Below, one piece after another: positions 1 through 10,027 of a DNA stretch of 64,000 bases. Numbering within the stretch: position 1 is the first letter of the stretch; each line of letters starts with the position of its first letter. A program made the position numbers and the translations under genes. Source of the DNA: Prochlorococcus sp. AG-412-I05. Lineage in GTDB: Bacteria; Cyanobacteriota; Cyanobacteriia; PCC-6307; Cyanobiaceae. The stretch is taken from assembly GCA_003214855.1 (NCBI GenBank), contig QCLC01000006.1, forward strand, positions 1 to 64,000, written 5' to 3'. The notes under the pieces are model-generated. The model saw nothing but the letters and a program-made list of their open reading frames with translations, made no database searches and was not told where the DNA came from.

Positions 1-6
1 GCAGCG

Positions 7-1200
7 ATGCAGGATCTCACGCCAGAACGAATGAGTGCTTGGCTTGATCGCCAGCAGTTGCCGATCACTGTTGTTCCGGCTCAGCTGAAATCGATGCAAC
101 AGCGCTGGCAACCGCCGCCGCTGCAAGGTGAGTTAGCTCTTGGCCCAACACCGCAACGGCGCCTTGATCTGTCTTGGGGTCGCAGTAGTTATTCCGCTTG
201 GGTGTCTGCTACACACACTTATGACGGCAGAGCTCCTGCTGATCCTTTGGAGTTGGAAGAAGGTCGAGATAGCGATCAGCAGAAGTTTGAACCCATGCCC
301 AAACTTCAAGATCAGAGTGCGATTGCTGATGCTTCTCGCTCAACTCCAACGTTGAACTGGGCTGATCAGGGCCCCCTGGGGCAATTCCCTCGTGGTGCTG
401 CAGCAGGGGATTGCTTACACCGGATTCTTGAACGACTGGATTTTTGCAAGCCATTGCAAGATCCGAATGCCGTCATCGTGATTGAAGAAGAGCTACGACG
501 CGCAGGCCTTGACATCACTCTGCTCGCCTCAGTGCAGGATGGTCTTGACAGGGTGTTGAGTACTCCGATTGGTGGTTCTCTTGGAGGCTTGCGACTGAAT
601 CAACTGCATGGTCAACGTCGCATTCATGAACTCAGCTTCGATTTGCCAATTGCTCATCAAGGCAAGGTGTTGCGTTCGTTTGATCTAGCCAGTGTTTTTC
701 ATCTGAATCCATTGGCTCGCTTTGGCTTGCCCTATGCCGAAATGATTAAAGGTCTCAATGTTTGCAGTCGTGGTTTTCTTACCGGTTCGATTGATCTTGT
801 GTTCACCGATTCAGAAGAATCTTTAGAAGCTCGTTGGTGGGTCGCTGATTGGAAAAGCAACTGGATCGGTCGGCGTGATCCAGAGGGGCAGGCTGTCGCT
901 TGTGGTCCGCTCCATTACGACGACTCCGCAATGGAGCAGCAGATGCTCCTTCATCATTACCCTCTTCAAGCCCATCTATATTTGGTCGCGCTCCATCGTT
1001 TTCTGCGTTGGCGGTTGCCAAGTTACGAACCACAGCGCCATCTAGGTGGATACGTCTACGTTTTTCTTAGAGGTGTTCCAGGTGCTAAGGCCATCAACGG
1101 TCGCTCCTTTACTAAACCAGTGCCTGGCTTGATTGTGGAGCCCGCACCATTGGAGCGGGTTTTGCTTTTGGATCGCTTGCTCAAGAACGGAGGACAATGA
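7..1200 (+). CDS. recB: Exodeoxyribonuclease V beta subunit (RecB), C-terminal part; gene runs off the left edge
   Basis: RecB C-terminal nuclease-like sequence (LVFTDSEESLEARWWVADWKSNWIG...YDDSAMEQQMLLHHYPLQAHLYLVALHRFL), ATGA overlap with recD. Confidence 0.85.
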   Translation: MQDLTPERMSAWLDRQQLPITVVPAQLKSMQQRWQPPPLQGELALGPTPQRRLDLSWGRSSYSAWVSATHTYDGRAPADPLELEEGRDSDQQKFEPMPKLQDQSAIADASRSTPTLNWADQGPLGQFPRGAAAGDCLHRILERLDFCKPLQDPNAVIVIEEELRRAGLDITLLASVQDGLDRVLSTPIGGSLGGLRLNQLHGQRRIHELSFDLPIAHQGKVLRSFDLASVFHLNPLARFGLPYAEMIKGLNVCSRGFLTGSIDLVFTDSEESLEARWWVADWKSNWIGRRDPEGQAVACGPLHYDDSAMEQQMLLHHYPLQAHLYLVALHRFLRWRLPSYEPQRHLGGYVYVFLRGVPGAKAINGRSFTKPVPGLIVEPAPLERVLLLDRLLKNGGQ

Positions 1201-2927
1201 TTCGCAGCGATTCATCCACTTGGCCATCAGGTTTCTCCAAAGCACTGCATCAAACGTTGTTGAGGCGTCTTCCGCCCAAGGCTTCATCAATTCATCTCGA
1301 GGACTTGGTCAACGCCTTGATGGATGCATTAGCTCGCGGTGAGCTGCAGCTGAACCTCACTGCGGTGTCTCCCCCTCAAGAACTCAAAGCGATGGGATGG
1401 CCTGAGGCTCATTACCAGGCTCTGTTGGCTAGTGGCTGGCTGGAAGGCGCGGCTTCTCCGATGGTTTTAAACGGCAATCAATTGAGTTGGCGTCGGTGGC
1501 ATGGTGACATGGACACTGTGATCCAGGAGTTGATCAATAGGTCAAATGTTGTTCAACCGACTTCAATCTGCACCACACCATCGCAACATCCTGCTTTGTT
1601 GGATGGGCTTAATCCTGAACAGCAGGCTGCCGTAGAGGCGATTGATAGCCATGGCGTGGTGTTGTTGAGTGGTGGTCCTGGTACGGGCAAAACCAGCACC
1701 ATCGTGCAAATGTTGGCGCGGGCAGTCACGTTGAGACCAGGCCGGAAGATTGGTCTTGCTGCTCCCACAGGTAAAGCGGCAAGACGCCTAGAGGAGGCTG
1801 TTCGCAACGGGCTTGAGACAATCCCCCCCCACCAGCGCCAGGCGTTGACCAGCCTGCCTTGTAGCACCCTTCACCGCTGGCTTCAGGCCAGGCCTGGTGG
1901 GTTTGGTAGGCATCAACAACACCCCCTAATGCTTGATCTCCTCGTTATTGATGAGATGTCGATGGTGGAGCTTGCTCTGATGCAGGCGTTATTAAACGCC
2001 CTTCCTGTTGATAGTCAGCTTGTAATGATTGGTGATCCCGATCAGTTGCCTCCAGTTGGTAGTGGAGCGGTTTGGCATCAACTCCAACAGGCTGATATTC
2101 GCCAACAGTTCAATCATGGTGCCATTCATCTGCATCAGCTCTATCGCAACCGCGGTTCACTAGCCACGTTGAGCAGAGTTCTGTGTGATCAGGGCCTTTC
2201 TGCTTTTTGGCAACAACTTTCTCTTCTGCCGAAATCAGCGAACGTTGAGCAGCATCAATGCAACCTCAGCAGCATGCCAAGCTTTTTAGTTCAGCACTTG
2301 CAGGAGCACAGCAGAACACTGCAACGACTCACTGCCGAACTGATGCTCGAGCTGCCAGATGATGCTTATACCTCAACCATGATCAACACCAATCTTGCCG
2401 TTGCAGCTGAGTCTTTGCTGGATTCTCTCGAGCGGTTGATGGTGCTTTGTCCGAAACGTCGTGGTTTTTGGGGAGTCGATCATGTGCATCGTGCATTGTT
2501 GGGTCAAAGCCTTGAGGCTGGAGTGATGCGCTGGCCGTTGGGAACGCCGGTGATGTGTTGCGAGAACCAAGCTGAACTTGGGCTAGCAAACGGTGACGTT
2601 GGCTTGGTGGTTGGTCAAGGAGACAATCTGCGCATCCTGTTTCGCGTGATCTCTGAGCAGGGAGGACTGACCACACGCTTCATCCACCCGGCCCGATTGA
2701 GCACGGTGGAGCCAGCTTTGGCTCTTACGGTTCATAAGTCTCAGGGGAGTGAGGCTGATCAAGTCATTCTTCTCTGGCCGGAAATCACAGTTGTGTCGGC
2801 TACCAGCGCTGATGGTCGTGAGAGCGCTTCTAGCTTCGAGAGGAAACTTCTCTACACTGCTATCACACGCGCGCGACAGCGAGTGGATCTCGTTACTGCA
2901 ATGCCATCTGCTCGTAGTGACGGCTGA
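1197..2927 (+). CDS. recD: Exodeoxyribonuclease V alpha subunit (RecD helicase)
   Basis: Walker A GGPGTGKTS, DEMSMVE, GDPDQLPPVGSG, VHKSQGSE and YTAITRAR motifs; directly downstream of recB. Confidence 0.93.
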   Translation: MIRSDSSTWPSGFSKALHQTLLRRLPPKASSIHLEDLVNALMDALARGELQLNLTAVSPPQELKAMGWPEAHYQALLASGWLEGAASPMVLNGNQLSWRRWHGDMDTVIQELINRSNVVQPTSICTTPSQHPALLDGLNPEQQAAVEAIDSHGVVLLSGGPGTGKTSTIVQMLARAVTLRPGRKIGLAAPTGKAARRLEEAVRNGLETIPPHQRQALTSLPCSTLHRWLQARPGGFGRHQQHPLMLDLLVIDEMSMVELALMQALLNALPVDSQLVMIGDPDQLPPVGSGAVWHQLQQADIRQQFNHGAIHLHQLYRNRGSLATLSRVLCDQGLSAFWQQLSLLPKSANVEQHQCNLSSMPSFLVQHLQEHSRTLQRLTAELMLELPDDAYTSTMINTNLAVAAESLLDSLERLMVLCPKRRGFWGVDHVHRALLGQSLEAGVMRWPLGTPVMCCENQAELGLANGDVGLVVGQGDNLRILFRVISEQGGLTTRFIHPARLSTVEPALALTVHKSQGSEADQVILLWPEITVVSATSADGRESASSFERKLLYTAITRARQRVDLVTAMPSARSDG

Positions 2928-2940
2928 GGGTGACGCCGCC

Positions 2941-3324
2941 ATGCTGAACGCAACTGTTAGCAGAGGCATGAGCAAGCCCCCCCACAGAGTTGAGCGTCCT
3001 TGGGGTTGGTATGAAGATCTGCTCGAAGGAGAGGGTTATAAGGTCAAGCGTTTTTTGGTCTTTGCCGGTCAACAGCTCAGCCTTCAGCGCCATCAACATC
3101 GCAGTGAAAATTGGACTGTGGTCTCAGGCCAGGGGCAGCTTTTCTGTAAAAACACTTGGCACAATGCTCAAGCTGGCACCACGTTGTATATCCCTCTGGG
3201 AGTGCTTCACCGAGCTCGTGGAGGTCAAAGCGATTTAGTGGTCGTTGAGGTTCAGCATGGTCAGCTATTGCAGGAATCAGATATTGAACGCCTCGAGGAT
3301 GACTACGGACGGGTGATAAGTTAG
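2941..3324 (+). CDS. Cupin / mannose-6-phosphate isomerase type II-like protein
   Basis: VERPWGWYEDLLEGEGYKVKRFLVFAGQQLSLQRHQHRSENWTVVSGQG; ORF in the track starts earlier inside recD, ATG at 2941 is more likely. Confidence 0.85.
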   Translation: MLNATVSRGMSKPPHRVERPWGWYEDLLEGEGYKVKRFLVFAGQQLSLQRHQHRSENWTVVSGQGQLFCKNTWHNAQAGTTLYIPLGVLHRARGGQSDLVVVEVQHGQLLQESDIERLEDDYGRVIS

Positions 3325-3432
3325 GCAATCAACCTTTGAAGAAAAGGCGAGGCAGCACAACGCGGGTATCCGCGTATGGGGCGTTGTCTGCCTGATTTAA
3401 AGGATCAATCAAGCAGACAACGCCTTATCTCG

Positions 3433-5283
3433 ATGACCCATACAAAAGCGCACGAGGATGTCTCGTGTTCCCCTGAAAAGAGTGCGTCTGAGATCTCTTC
3501 AACGAGCTCGGATGATGGTTTAACAACTGTGGCTGAGGCCACCAATCACAACAATTCAGGCGATGGCTCGGTCGCTGTAGCCGCTGAGGCCTGTGAAGAT
3601 CCTGAAGCGACAGAGTTAGTTTCCGAATTCGATTGTTTTGGCTTTAGCGAGCCGTTGCTCAAGACCCTTGCAGAAAAGGGTTATAAGCAACCCTCCCCAA
3701 TTCAGAAAGCTGCTATTCCAGAATTGATGCTGGGTCGTGATCTAGTTGGTCAGGCTCAGACTGGAACAGGCAAAACAGCCGCTTTTGCGTTGCCCCTGAT
3801 CGAGCGGCTTCAGGATCATGGCAGTCGTCCCCAAGTGTTGGTGCTGGCCCCGACCCGGGAGTTGGCGATGCAGGTCGCGGATTCGTTCCGTGCTTATGCC
3901 GTTGGCCATCCGCATCTCAAAGTTTTGGCGGTTTATGGCGGAGCCGATTTCCGCTCTCAGATCAATTCGCTCAAGCGTGGCGTGGATGTCGTGGTAGGCA
4001 CCCCGGGCCGCTTGATGGATCACATGCGGCAGGGAACTCTCGACACCTCTGGTTTGAGGTGTTTGGTGCTTGACGAAGCCGATGAAATGCTGCGTATGGG
4101 TTTCATCGATGATGTCGAATGGATCCTGGAGCAGCTACCTGAGAAACGCCAGATGGTGCTTTTTTCGGCAACGATGCCATCAGAGATTCGTCGACTTTCG
4201 AAGCGTTACCTACACGAACCAGCAGAGATCACGATCAAGAGCCGTGATCAGGAGGCTCGTCTCATCCGTCAGCGATGTATAACTCTCCAGAACAGCTACA
4301 AACTTGAAGCCCTTAAAAGGGTTCTTGAGGCTTTCACTGGTGAGGGAGTGATTATTTTTGCCCGCACCAAGGTGATCACTCTCACCGTGGCTGAGGCATT
4401 GGAAGCCGCTGGACACGATGTTGCCGTACTGAACGGGGATGTCCCTCAAACCCAACGGGAACGAACGGTTGAACGTTTGCGCAAAGGCAGCGTGAATATC
4501 TTGGTTGCGACTGATGTTGCCGCTCGAGGCCTAGATGTCGATCGCATCAGCCTGGTGATCAACTACGACATCCCTTTTGATAGCGAAGCCTATGTGCATC
4601 GCATCGGGCGTACCGGCCGGGCTGGCCGAAGTGGACAGGCCATTTTGTTCGTGAATCCTAGGGAGCGTCGCTTTGTGGGCGGCTTTGAACGTGCTGTAGG
4701 TCAACCCATCGAACCGATGGATATCCCCAACAATGCAGCGATTAACCAGAGTCGTCTTGATCGCCTTCGTCAACGTCTCACCACTGCCGCTAAGACGGAG
4801 AGAGACAACTCCGAGGAGACAACCCTTCTCCAGGAGCTAATCCAGCGTGTTGTTGAGGAACTCAGTCTCAGTCCAGAGCAATTGGCTCTGGCAGCATTAG
4901 AGCTTGCTGTTGGCCCAGGCCCAATCTTAGTGCAGGCTGATGAGGGCTGGTTGCAGCAATCAACTCAGCGAATCCGTCGCAACGATCGTCACGAAAGTCG
5001 TGGAGGCTCTGGCCGAAGGCCTGAGCGTTCATCGAGACCGCCGGAAGATCACATGGAGCGTTTTCGCGTGGAAGTTGGTCGCCGCGATCGTGTCAAGCCT
5101 GGCAATCTGGTTGGTGCCATTGCCAATGAATCCGGGCTGGAAGGACGGATGATTGGTCGCATCCAGATTTTTGAGTCGCACAGTCTTGTGGATCTTCCCA
5201 AAGGAATGCCTGAGGATGTTTTTAAAGATCTAAAACGTCTCAAGGTGATGAATCGAGAATTGCATATCCAGCGTGCTTCTTAA
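3433..5283 (+). CDS. deaD: DEAD-box ATP-dependent RNA helicase (DeaD/CsdA type)
   Basis: AQTGTGKTAAF, PTRELA, DEADEML, SATMP, ARGLDV, HRIGRTGRAGR motifs and C-terminal RNA-binding domain; ORF is open from 3376, ATG at 3433 preferred. Confidence 0.93.
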   Translation: MTHTKAHEDVSCSPEKSASEISSTSSDDGLTTVAEATNHNNSGDGSVAVAAEACEDPEATELVSEFDCFGFSEPLLKTLAEKGYKQPSPIQKAAIPELMLGRDLVGQAQTGTGKTAAFALPLIERLQDHGSRPQVLVLAPTRELAMQVADSFRAYAVGHPHLKVLAVYGGADFRSQINSLKRGVDVVVGTPGRLMDHMRQGTLDTSGLRCLVLDEADEMLRMGFIDDVEWILEQLPEKRQMVLFSATMPSEIRRLSKRYLHEPAEITIKSRDQEARLIRQRCITLQNSYKLEALKRVLEAFTGEGVIIFARTKVITLTVAEALEAAGHDVAVLNGDVPQTQRERTVERLRKGSVNILVATDVAARGLDVDRISLVINYDIPFDSEAYVHRIGRTGRAGRSGQAILFVNPRERRFVGGFERAVGQPIEPMDIPNNAAINQSRLDRLRQRLTTAAKTERDNSEETTLLQELIQRVVEELSLSPEQLALAALELAVGPGPILVQADEGWLQQSTQRIRRNDRHESRGGSGRRPERSSRPPEDHMERFRVEVGRRDRVKPGNLVGAIANESGLEGRMIGRIQIFESHSLVDLPKGMPEDVFKDLKRLKVMNRELHIQRAS

Positions 5284-5293
5284 TTCAGCGTCG

Positions 5294-5578
5294 ATGGCTC
5301 TTTTACAGCGAATCTGCCTATTCATCAGTCTGAGCAGTGTCCTTTTTGCTATGTCTACGACTGATGGTTTAGCTCAAAGCAGCGAGGATGAGAACGCCAT
5401 TACCACAATGTGTTTGCTAGGTTTTAAAGCAGCTATGGCCAATGCAGGTAAGACGCCCCCTGCAGGGATGGGCCAGTTCACTTGTCAATGTTTCTTAGAT
5501 CAGGTGAATGCCGGGGAATTCATCAGTTCAGCTCAGTCCAAATGCCAAGCCAAGGCAGGTGCCCACTACGACATTTAA
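5294..5578 (+). CDS. Small secreted/periplasmic hypothetical protein
   Basis: N-terminal signal-like segment MALLQRICLFISLSSVLFAMSTTDGLAQ, conserved-looking Cys pattern (CLLGF...CQCFLDQV). Confidence 0.6.
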   Translation: MALLQRICLFISLSSVLFAMSTTDGLAQSSEDENAITTMCLLGFKAAMANAGKTPPAGMGQFTCQCFLDQVNAGEFISSAQSKCQAKAGAHYDI

Positions 5579-6027
5579 ACCTGCTTTTAATGTATTGATC
5601 TGAACATTGGCCTGAAAGCGATTTAGATCAAGAATCTCAGTCATTCTGATCAATTCGAACGCTACTTCCTCAATAGTTCTGTTGTGCTCATAATAAGAAT
5701 GTTAGGCCGATTCTGATGATTACCTTGGTTCAGCACACCATCGCAGCCGCAACCAAGATTGAGAAGAAGGACAACTCCCTCTAGAGCTCGTGATTGGCCA
5801 CTCTTGATAATCGCCTGATTTTGTCGCCAGACAACAGCTTGTTTGTATGTCTTGTGGCTTTTTGAGAGCTTCTGACTCGCTCCCCTGTAACTTAGGTGAG
5901 CATCAGCATCAGCTCACCGGCCCCAAACGGCTCGCTCCCTAGGCTTCGGCTTTCCAGCTCCAGCATTCAAGGACTTTCCTTTTCGGACCAAGGCTTCACT
6001 GATCAAATCCCATCGGTCCTTTTAGGA

Positions 6028-6360
6028 ATGACCATTTACATAGGCAACCTCTCTTTCCAGGCGGAACAGGAGGACTTGCTCGACCTGTTCAGCCAATACG
6101 GCGAAGTCAAGACATGCAGCCTCCCTCTCGATCGAGAGACGGGGCGCAAGCGTGGTTTTGCCTTCGTTGAGATGACAAACGATGCAGACGAACAAAAAGC
6201 GATTGACGATCTTCAGGACGTTGAATGGATGGGGAGAATGATTCGCGTGAATAAAGCAACACCACGTGAACGCACAGGTGGCGGTGGTGGTGGCCGTGGT
6301 GGATACGGCGGTGGCGGTGGATACGGCGGTGGCGGTGGCGGTGGCGGGAACCGCTGGTAA
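6028..6360 (+). CDS. Glycine-rich RNA-binding protein (single RRM)
   Basis: RNP motifs IYIGNLSF and RKRGFAFVEM followed by Gly-rich tail; ATG at 6028. Confidence 0.93.
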   Translation: MTIYIGNLSFQAEQEDLLDLFSQYGEVKTCSLPLDRETGRKRGFAFVEMTNDADEQKAIDDLQDVEWMGRMIRVNKATPRERTGGGGGGRGGYGGGGGYGGGGGGGGNRW

Positions 6361-6381
6361 ATCAGTAGCCTTAGCCCTTTC

Positions 6382-6413
6382 AATAAGGCCACCCATAGGG
6401 TGGCCTTATTCGT
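6382..6413 (+). terminator. Hairpin terminator after RRM gene (possibly bidirectional)
   Basis: AATAAGGCCACC-CATAG-GGTGGCCTTATT perfect 12-bp stem. Confidence 0.8.
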
Positions 6414-6414
6414 C

Positions 6415-6615
6415 TTAACAAGCTTCTTCTGGATCGATTAATTCGAGCATTACATCCTTTTGCCAAGCCCGCTGGTGGAGTTCTTTGCGCTGGTTCACCG
6501 CTTCATTGCCAGCATGAACGTCGTCTTGCAGATTTGGAACTGCTGCACGAAGACTGAGCCTGCGTTTCTTTGCGGTGAAGCGATGGAATCGATTGAGCGC
6601 TCTCGAACGGGTCAT
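6415..6615 (-). CDS. Small basic hypothetical protein
   Basis: 66-aa ORF convergent to the RRM gene, right after the shared terminator. Confidence 0.45.
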   Translation of the reverse strand: MTRSRALNRFHRFTAKKRRLSLRAAVPNLQDDVHAGNEAVNQRKELHQRAWQKDVMLELIDPEEAC

Positions 6616-6760
6616 CGAACCTCCTTCAAGTCTTTAAGTTCTACCCCCTTTCAGGCCAAATGAACAGTTCAGACGGGATTGCTCAGCAAGGTTTCAGCTC
6701 AATCTCAATGCTTTGATCCGAAACCTTGTAGCGCTTGAATGAAAGTAATGCCCAAGGTTT

Positions 6761-8563
6761 ATGGCGTCTCGCGTTCAGCGCACTGCAAGTCCCCTGAGAA
6801 GGCTGCTCAGCAGCCTTAAGCCTCATCGGCGCCTGATTCTTGCGGCAACCACTTGCTCCATTCTCAACAAACTGTTTGATCTCGCACCGCCGGTACTCAT
6901 CGGTCTGGCCATTGACGTCGTCGTACATGAGCAGACCTCCTGGTTAGCGAATCTTGGCTTTAGCACTGTCCCTAGCCAATTGGGATTTCTTGCGTTGCTC
7001 TCCTTTCTGATCTGGAGTGCTGAATCCTTCTTTGAATATCTTTATGGCGTGTTGTGGCGCAATCTCGCCCAGACAACTCAACACAATCTTCGCCTTAAGG
7101 CCTATAACCACCTCCAGAATTTGGAGATGGCGTTTTTCGAGGCAGATAGCAGTGGGCGGCTGATGGCTGTTCTTAATGACGACATCAACCAATTAGAACG
7201 ATTTCTCGACTACGGGGCCAATCAGATCTTGCAGTTGATTACAACTGTGCTGTTGGTAGGTGGGGCGATGGTCTTCGTCGCTCCAGGCGTTGCCTTGTTC
7301 GCCTTTTTGCCTATCCCAGTGATCCTATGGGGATCAATTCAATTTCAGCGGCGGTTGGCTCCGCGCTACCGCGAGGTCAGAGATAAAGCTGGTGAGCTGG
7401 CTGCTCATCTCAGCAACAACCTCGGCGGGATGTTCACCATCAAGAGTTTCGCTACAGAAGCCTGGGAACTAGAGCAAATTCGTGATCGCAGTGAGGCCTA
7501 TCGCTGCAGCAATAAGCAGGCAATCAAACTGTCAGCAGCCTTCATTCCTCTGATTCGCTTTGCCATTTTGTTTGCGTTTTTGGCCATTTTGGTGATCGGA
7601 GGCCTTCAGGCATGGAAGGGGCAAATGGCTGTTGGGCTTTACAGCGTGCTCGTTTTTATCACACAACGCTTGCTGTGGCCTCTTACAACCCTTGGCCGCA
7701 CACTTGACGAATATCAGCGTTCAATGGCCTCCACCAATCGTGTGCTGGATTTGATCGATACTCCGATTACCATCGTTGAAGGATCACAGCCGTTGATAAC
7801 AGCACGAGTGCGGGGCGCTTTGTGCTTTGAGGATGTGGGCTTCCATTACCAAGGCCGTGCTCCTCTTCTAACTCACTTCAATCTTGATATTCCCGCTGGC
7901 TGCACGATCGGAATTGTGGGAGCAACAGGGTCAGGCAAAAGCACACTGGTGAAACTTTTGCTGAGGCTTTATCCACTTAGCTCTGGTCGGATTCTTCTGG
8001 ATGGACAGCCGATTGACATGCTCAAGTTAAGGGACCTACGTCGTTCAATTGCACTGGTGAGTCAAGAAGTTTATTTGTTCCATGGAACAGTTGCTGAAAA
8101 CATTGCTTACGGTAGCCCCGAGACAACTCAGGAAACAATTGATGCTGCGGCAGATTTGGCTGAAGCCTCAGAGTTTATTAAAGCCCTCCCGCATGGGTTC
8201 AATACGTTGGTGGGTGAACGTGGGCAACGTCTTTCTGGTGGTCAGCGTCAACGAATTGCCCTGGCCAGGGCAATTCTCAAGCAGGCACCGATTCTGATCT
8301 TGGATGAGGCCACTGCTGCCGTTGATAATGAGACAGAAGCAGCGATTCAACGTTCTTTGATGCATATCACCAAAAACCGAACCACTGTTGTGATTGCTCA
8401 TCGTCTCAGTACTGTGAGGCATGCCGATCAGATTATTGTTATGGATCAAGGTAATATTGTTGAGCAAGGTACTCATGATTCACTTCTGAAGCAATCAGGT
8501 ATCTATAGGGATCTCTGGAGAGTTCAAGCTGGACTGCGCACTGACGAGTTGTTGTTGGCCTGA
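6761..8563 (+). CDS. ABC transporter, fused TM and ATPase domains (multidrug/lipid exporter type)
   Basis: VGATGSGKST, LSGGQRQRIALARA, ILDEATAAVD motifs and N-terminal TM domain. Confidence 0.93.
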   Translation: MASRVQRTASPLRRLLSSLKPHRRLILAATTCSILNKLFDLAPPVLIGLAIDVVVHEQTSWLANLGFSTVPSQLGFLALLSFLIWSAESFFEYLYGVLWRNLAQTTQHNLRLKAYNHLQNLEMAFFEADSSGRLMAVLNDDINQLERFLDYGANQILQLITTVLLVGGAMVFVAPGVALFAFLPIPVILWGSIQFQRRLAPRYREVRDKAGELAAHLSNNLGGMFTIKSFATEAWELEQIRDRSEAYRCSNKQAIKLSAAFIPLIRFAILFAFLAILVIGGLQAWKGQMAVGLYSVLVFITQRLLWPLTTLGRTLDEYQRSMASTNRVLDLIDTPITIVEGSQPLITARVRGALCFEDVGFHYQGRAPLLTHFNLDIPAGCTIGIVGATGSGKSTLVKLLLRLYPLSSGRILLDGQPIDMLKLRDLRRSIALVSQEVYLFHGTVAENIAYGSPETTQETIDAAADLAEASEFIKALPHGFNTLVGERGQRLSGGQRQRIALARAILKQAPILILDEATAAVDNETEAAIQRSLMHITKNRTTVVIAHRLSTVRHADQIIVMDQGNIVEQGTHDSLLKQSGIYRDLWRVQAGLRTDELLLA

Positions 8564-8929
8564 ATCAACTTTTATTGATCTGTTGGCCTGTAATTCTGGT
8601 CGAACAATTCTATGCGATGTTATGCCAACATGGCAATAATTGTTTTGTTGATTATAGCCTATAGCGTAGAATCTTTTGGTATTTTGTTGATTTATTCTGT
8701 TGAAAAAATAGATTTAACTTCTTTTGGATGTCTTGACTTCTTCTGAGAAATAAAAGCAGCAACTTCTTTGCACTGATTAAAGATCTTGAAGCAAGAAACG
8801 GTTGGTAATTCAAATTGAGCTTATGATTAACTCTAGCTGTTCAACACAATTGAGCTTTGGCTAGAGTGTTGTTTAAAGCCGCAGGCTACTTTTATTAGAG
8901 AAAAATCTAAAGGGCTCTAAGATGGTGAT

Positions 8930-9826
8930 ATGACTCCCAAGCATCAAGGCGGTTCTGGTTGGCGTTCAATAACCACTGCCATTGGCGTGGGGCTGATCGC
9001 AGGCCTGTTCCTTTCAATTCCACTCAGTCGATCACTCACACAAAAGACTGCAGGCACAACCACTCCCCTTTTCCCGATTAGCAATCCCTTCAATGCCTGG
9101 CAGGGCTTTGGTAATCGTGATGTGGTGGTGCTCGGCATGGATGCAGGGCGTGGTAACACTGATGTGATCTTCACAATTCGAGTTATGGGGGGCGAAACAA
9201 GAATCACCCAGATTCCACGTGATAGTTATATCAATTCGCGTAATTTTGGGCCAATGAAAGTTAATGCTTTGTATGCTTATGGTGGTATCGAGGCGGTAAA
9301 AAGTGAGTTGACTCGGCTGATGCATCGTCCCATTAGCCATCACATCCTTGTTAATCTTGAGGGGATTAGAACTATTGCAGATTTATTGGGAGGCATTGAG
9401 GTTGATGTGCCTAAGCGTCTTTATTATCAAGATCAATCCCAGGGTCTTTATATTGATCTTCAAGCTGGCCCTCAGGTCTTGAAAGGTAAAGATCTCGAGG
9501 GGTTTTTGCGTTGGCGCCATGATGGTGAAGGCGACTTTGGTCGCCTGGGCCGTCAACAGCTAGTCCTCAAGAGTCTCTTTAGTAAACTCACTCGAGCTGA
9601 GAATCTTATTCGACTTCCAGCATTGATAAGTGCTGCAGGCCGTAACATCAAGACAGATATGGGGCCTTTAGAGCTTGGAGGCTTAATGACAGCAATGGGT
9701 ACCACTGAACTTGAAACAACGCGGCTAGCAGCTACGCCATTTTTTAGTAATGGCATCAGCTACCTAGACACTGAATGGCCAGATGCTGCGGAAGCCAATG
9801 GCTCACTTTACCGATTCCTATTTTAA
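8930..9826 (+). CDS. LytR-CpsA-Psr (LCP) family protein
   Basis: VVLGMDAGRGNTDVIFTIRV...TQIPRDSYI...VNALYAYGG...FLRWRHDGEGDFGRLGRQQ. Confidence 0.88.
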   Translation: MTPKHQGGSGWRSITTAIGVGLIAGLFLSIPLSRSLTQKTAGTTTPLFPISNPFNAWQGFGNRDVVVLGMDAGRGNTDVIFTIRVMGGETRITQIPRDSYINSRNFGPMKVNALYAYGGIEAVKSELTRLMHRPISHHILVNLEGIRTIADLLGGIEVDVPKRLYYQDQSQGLYIDLQAGPQVLKGKDLEGFLRWRHDGEGDFGRLGRQQLVLKSLFSKLTRAENLIRLPALISAAGRNIKTDMGPLELGGLMTAMGTTELETTRLAATPFFSNGISYLDTEWPDAAEANGSLYRFLF

Positions 9827-10027
9827 ATCGATCGATGGCAGATCAAAGCTGAATCATTTTCCCTGAGCTCTTAATGGGAAATTGGATATGAAGTGTTTGT
9901 TCAGCTTCAAATTCATGATATGCAAGAAATAGTAATAAAGACTAGAAGTTGCCTTTTGTGTCCAATTGATTAGCCTTGAACAATAAGACTATTGCTATTA
10001 TGTGTTTTCTTTTACGGCCTTTAATGA

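Noticed and set aside
6022-6396. 124-aa minus-strand ORF opposite the RRM gene
   Set aside because: Ala/Thr repeat is the shadow of the Gly-rich tail codons
8564-8929. Possible gene between ABC exporter and LCP protein
   Set aside because: AT-rich, no ORF with reasonable start or composition; probably promoter or UTR
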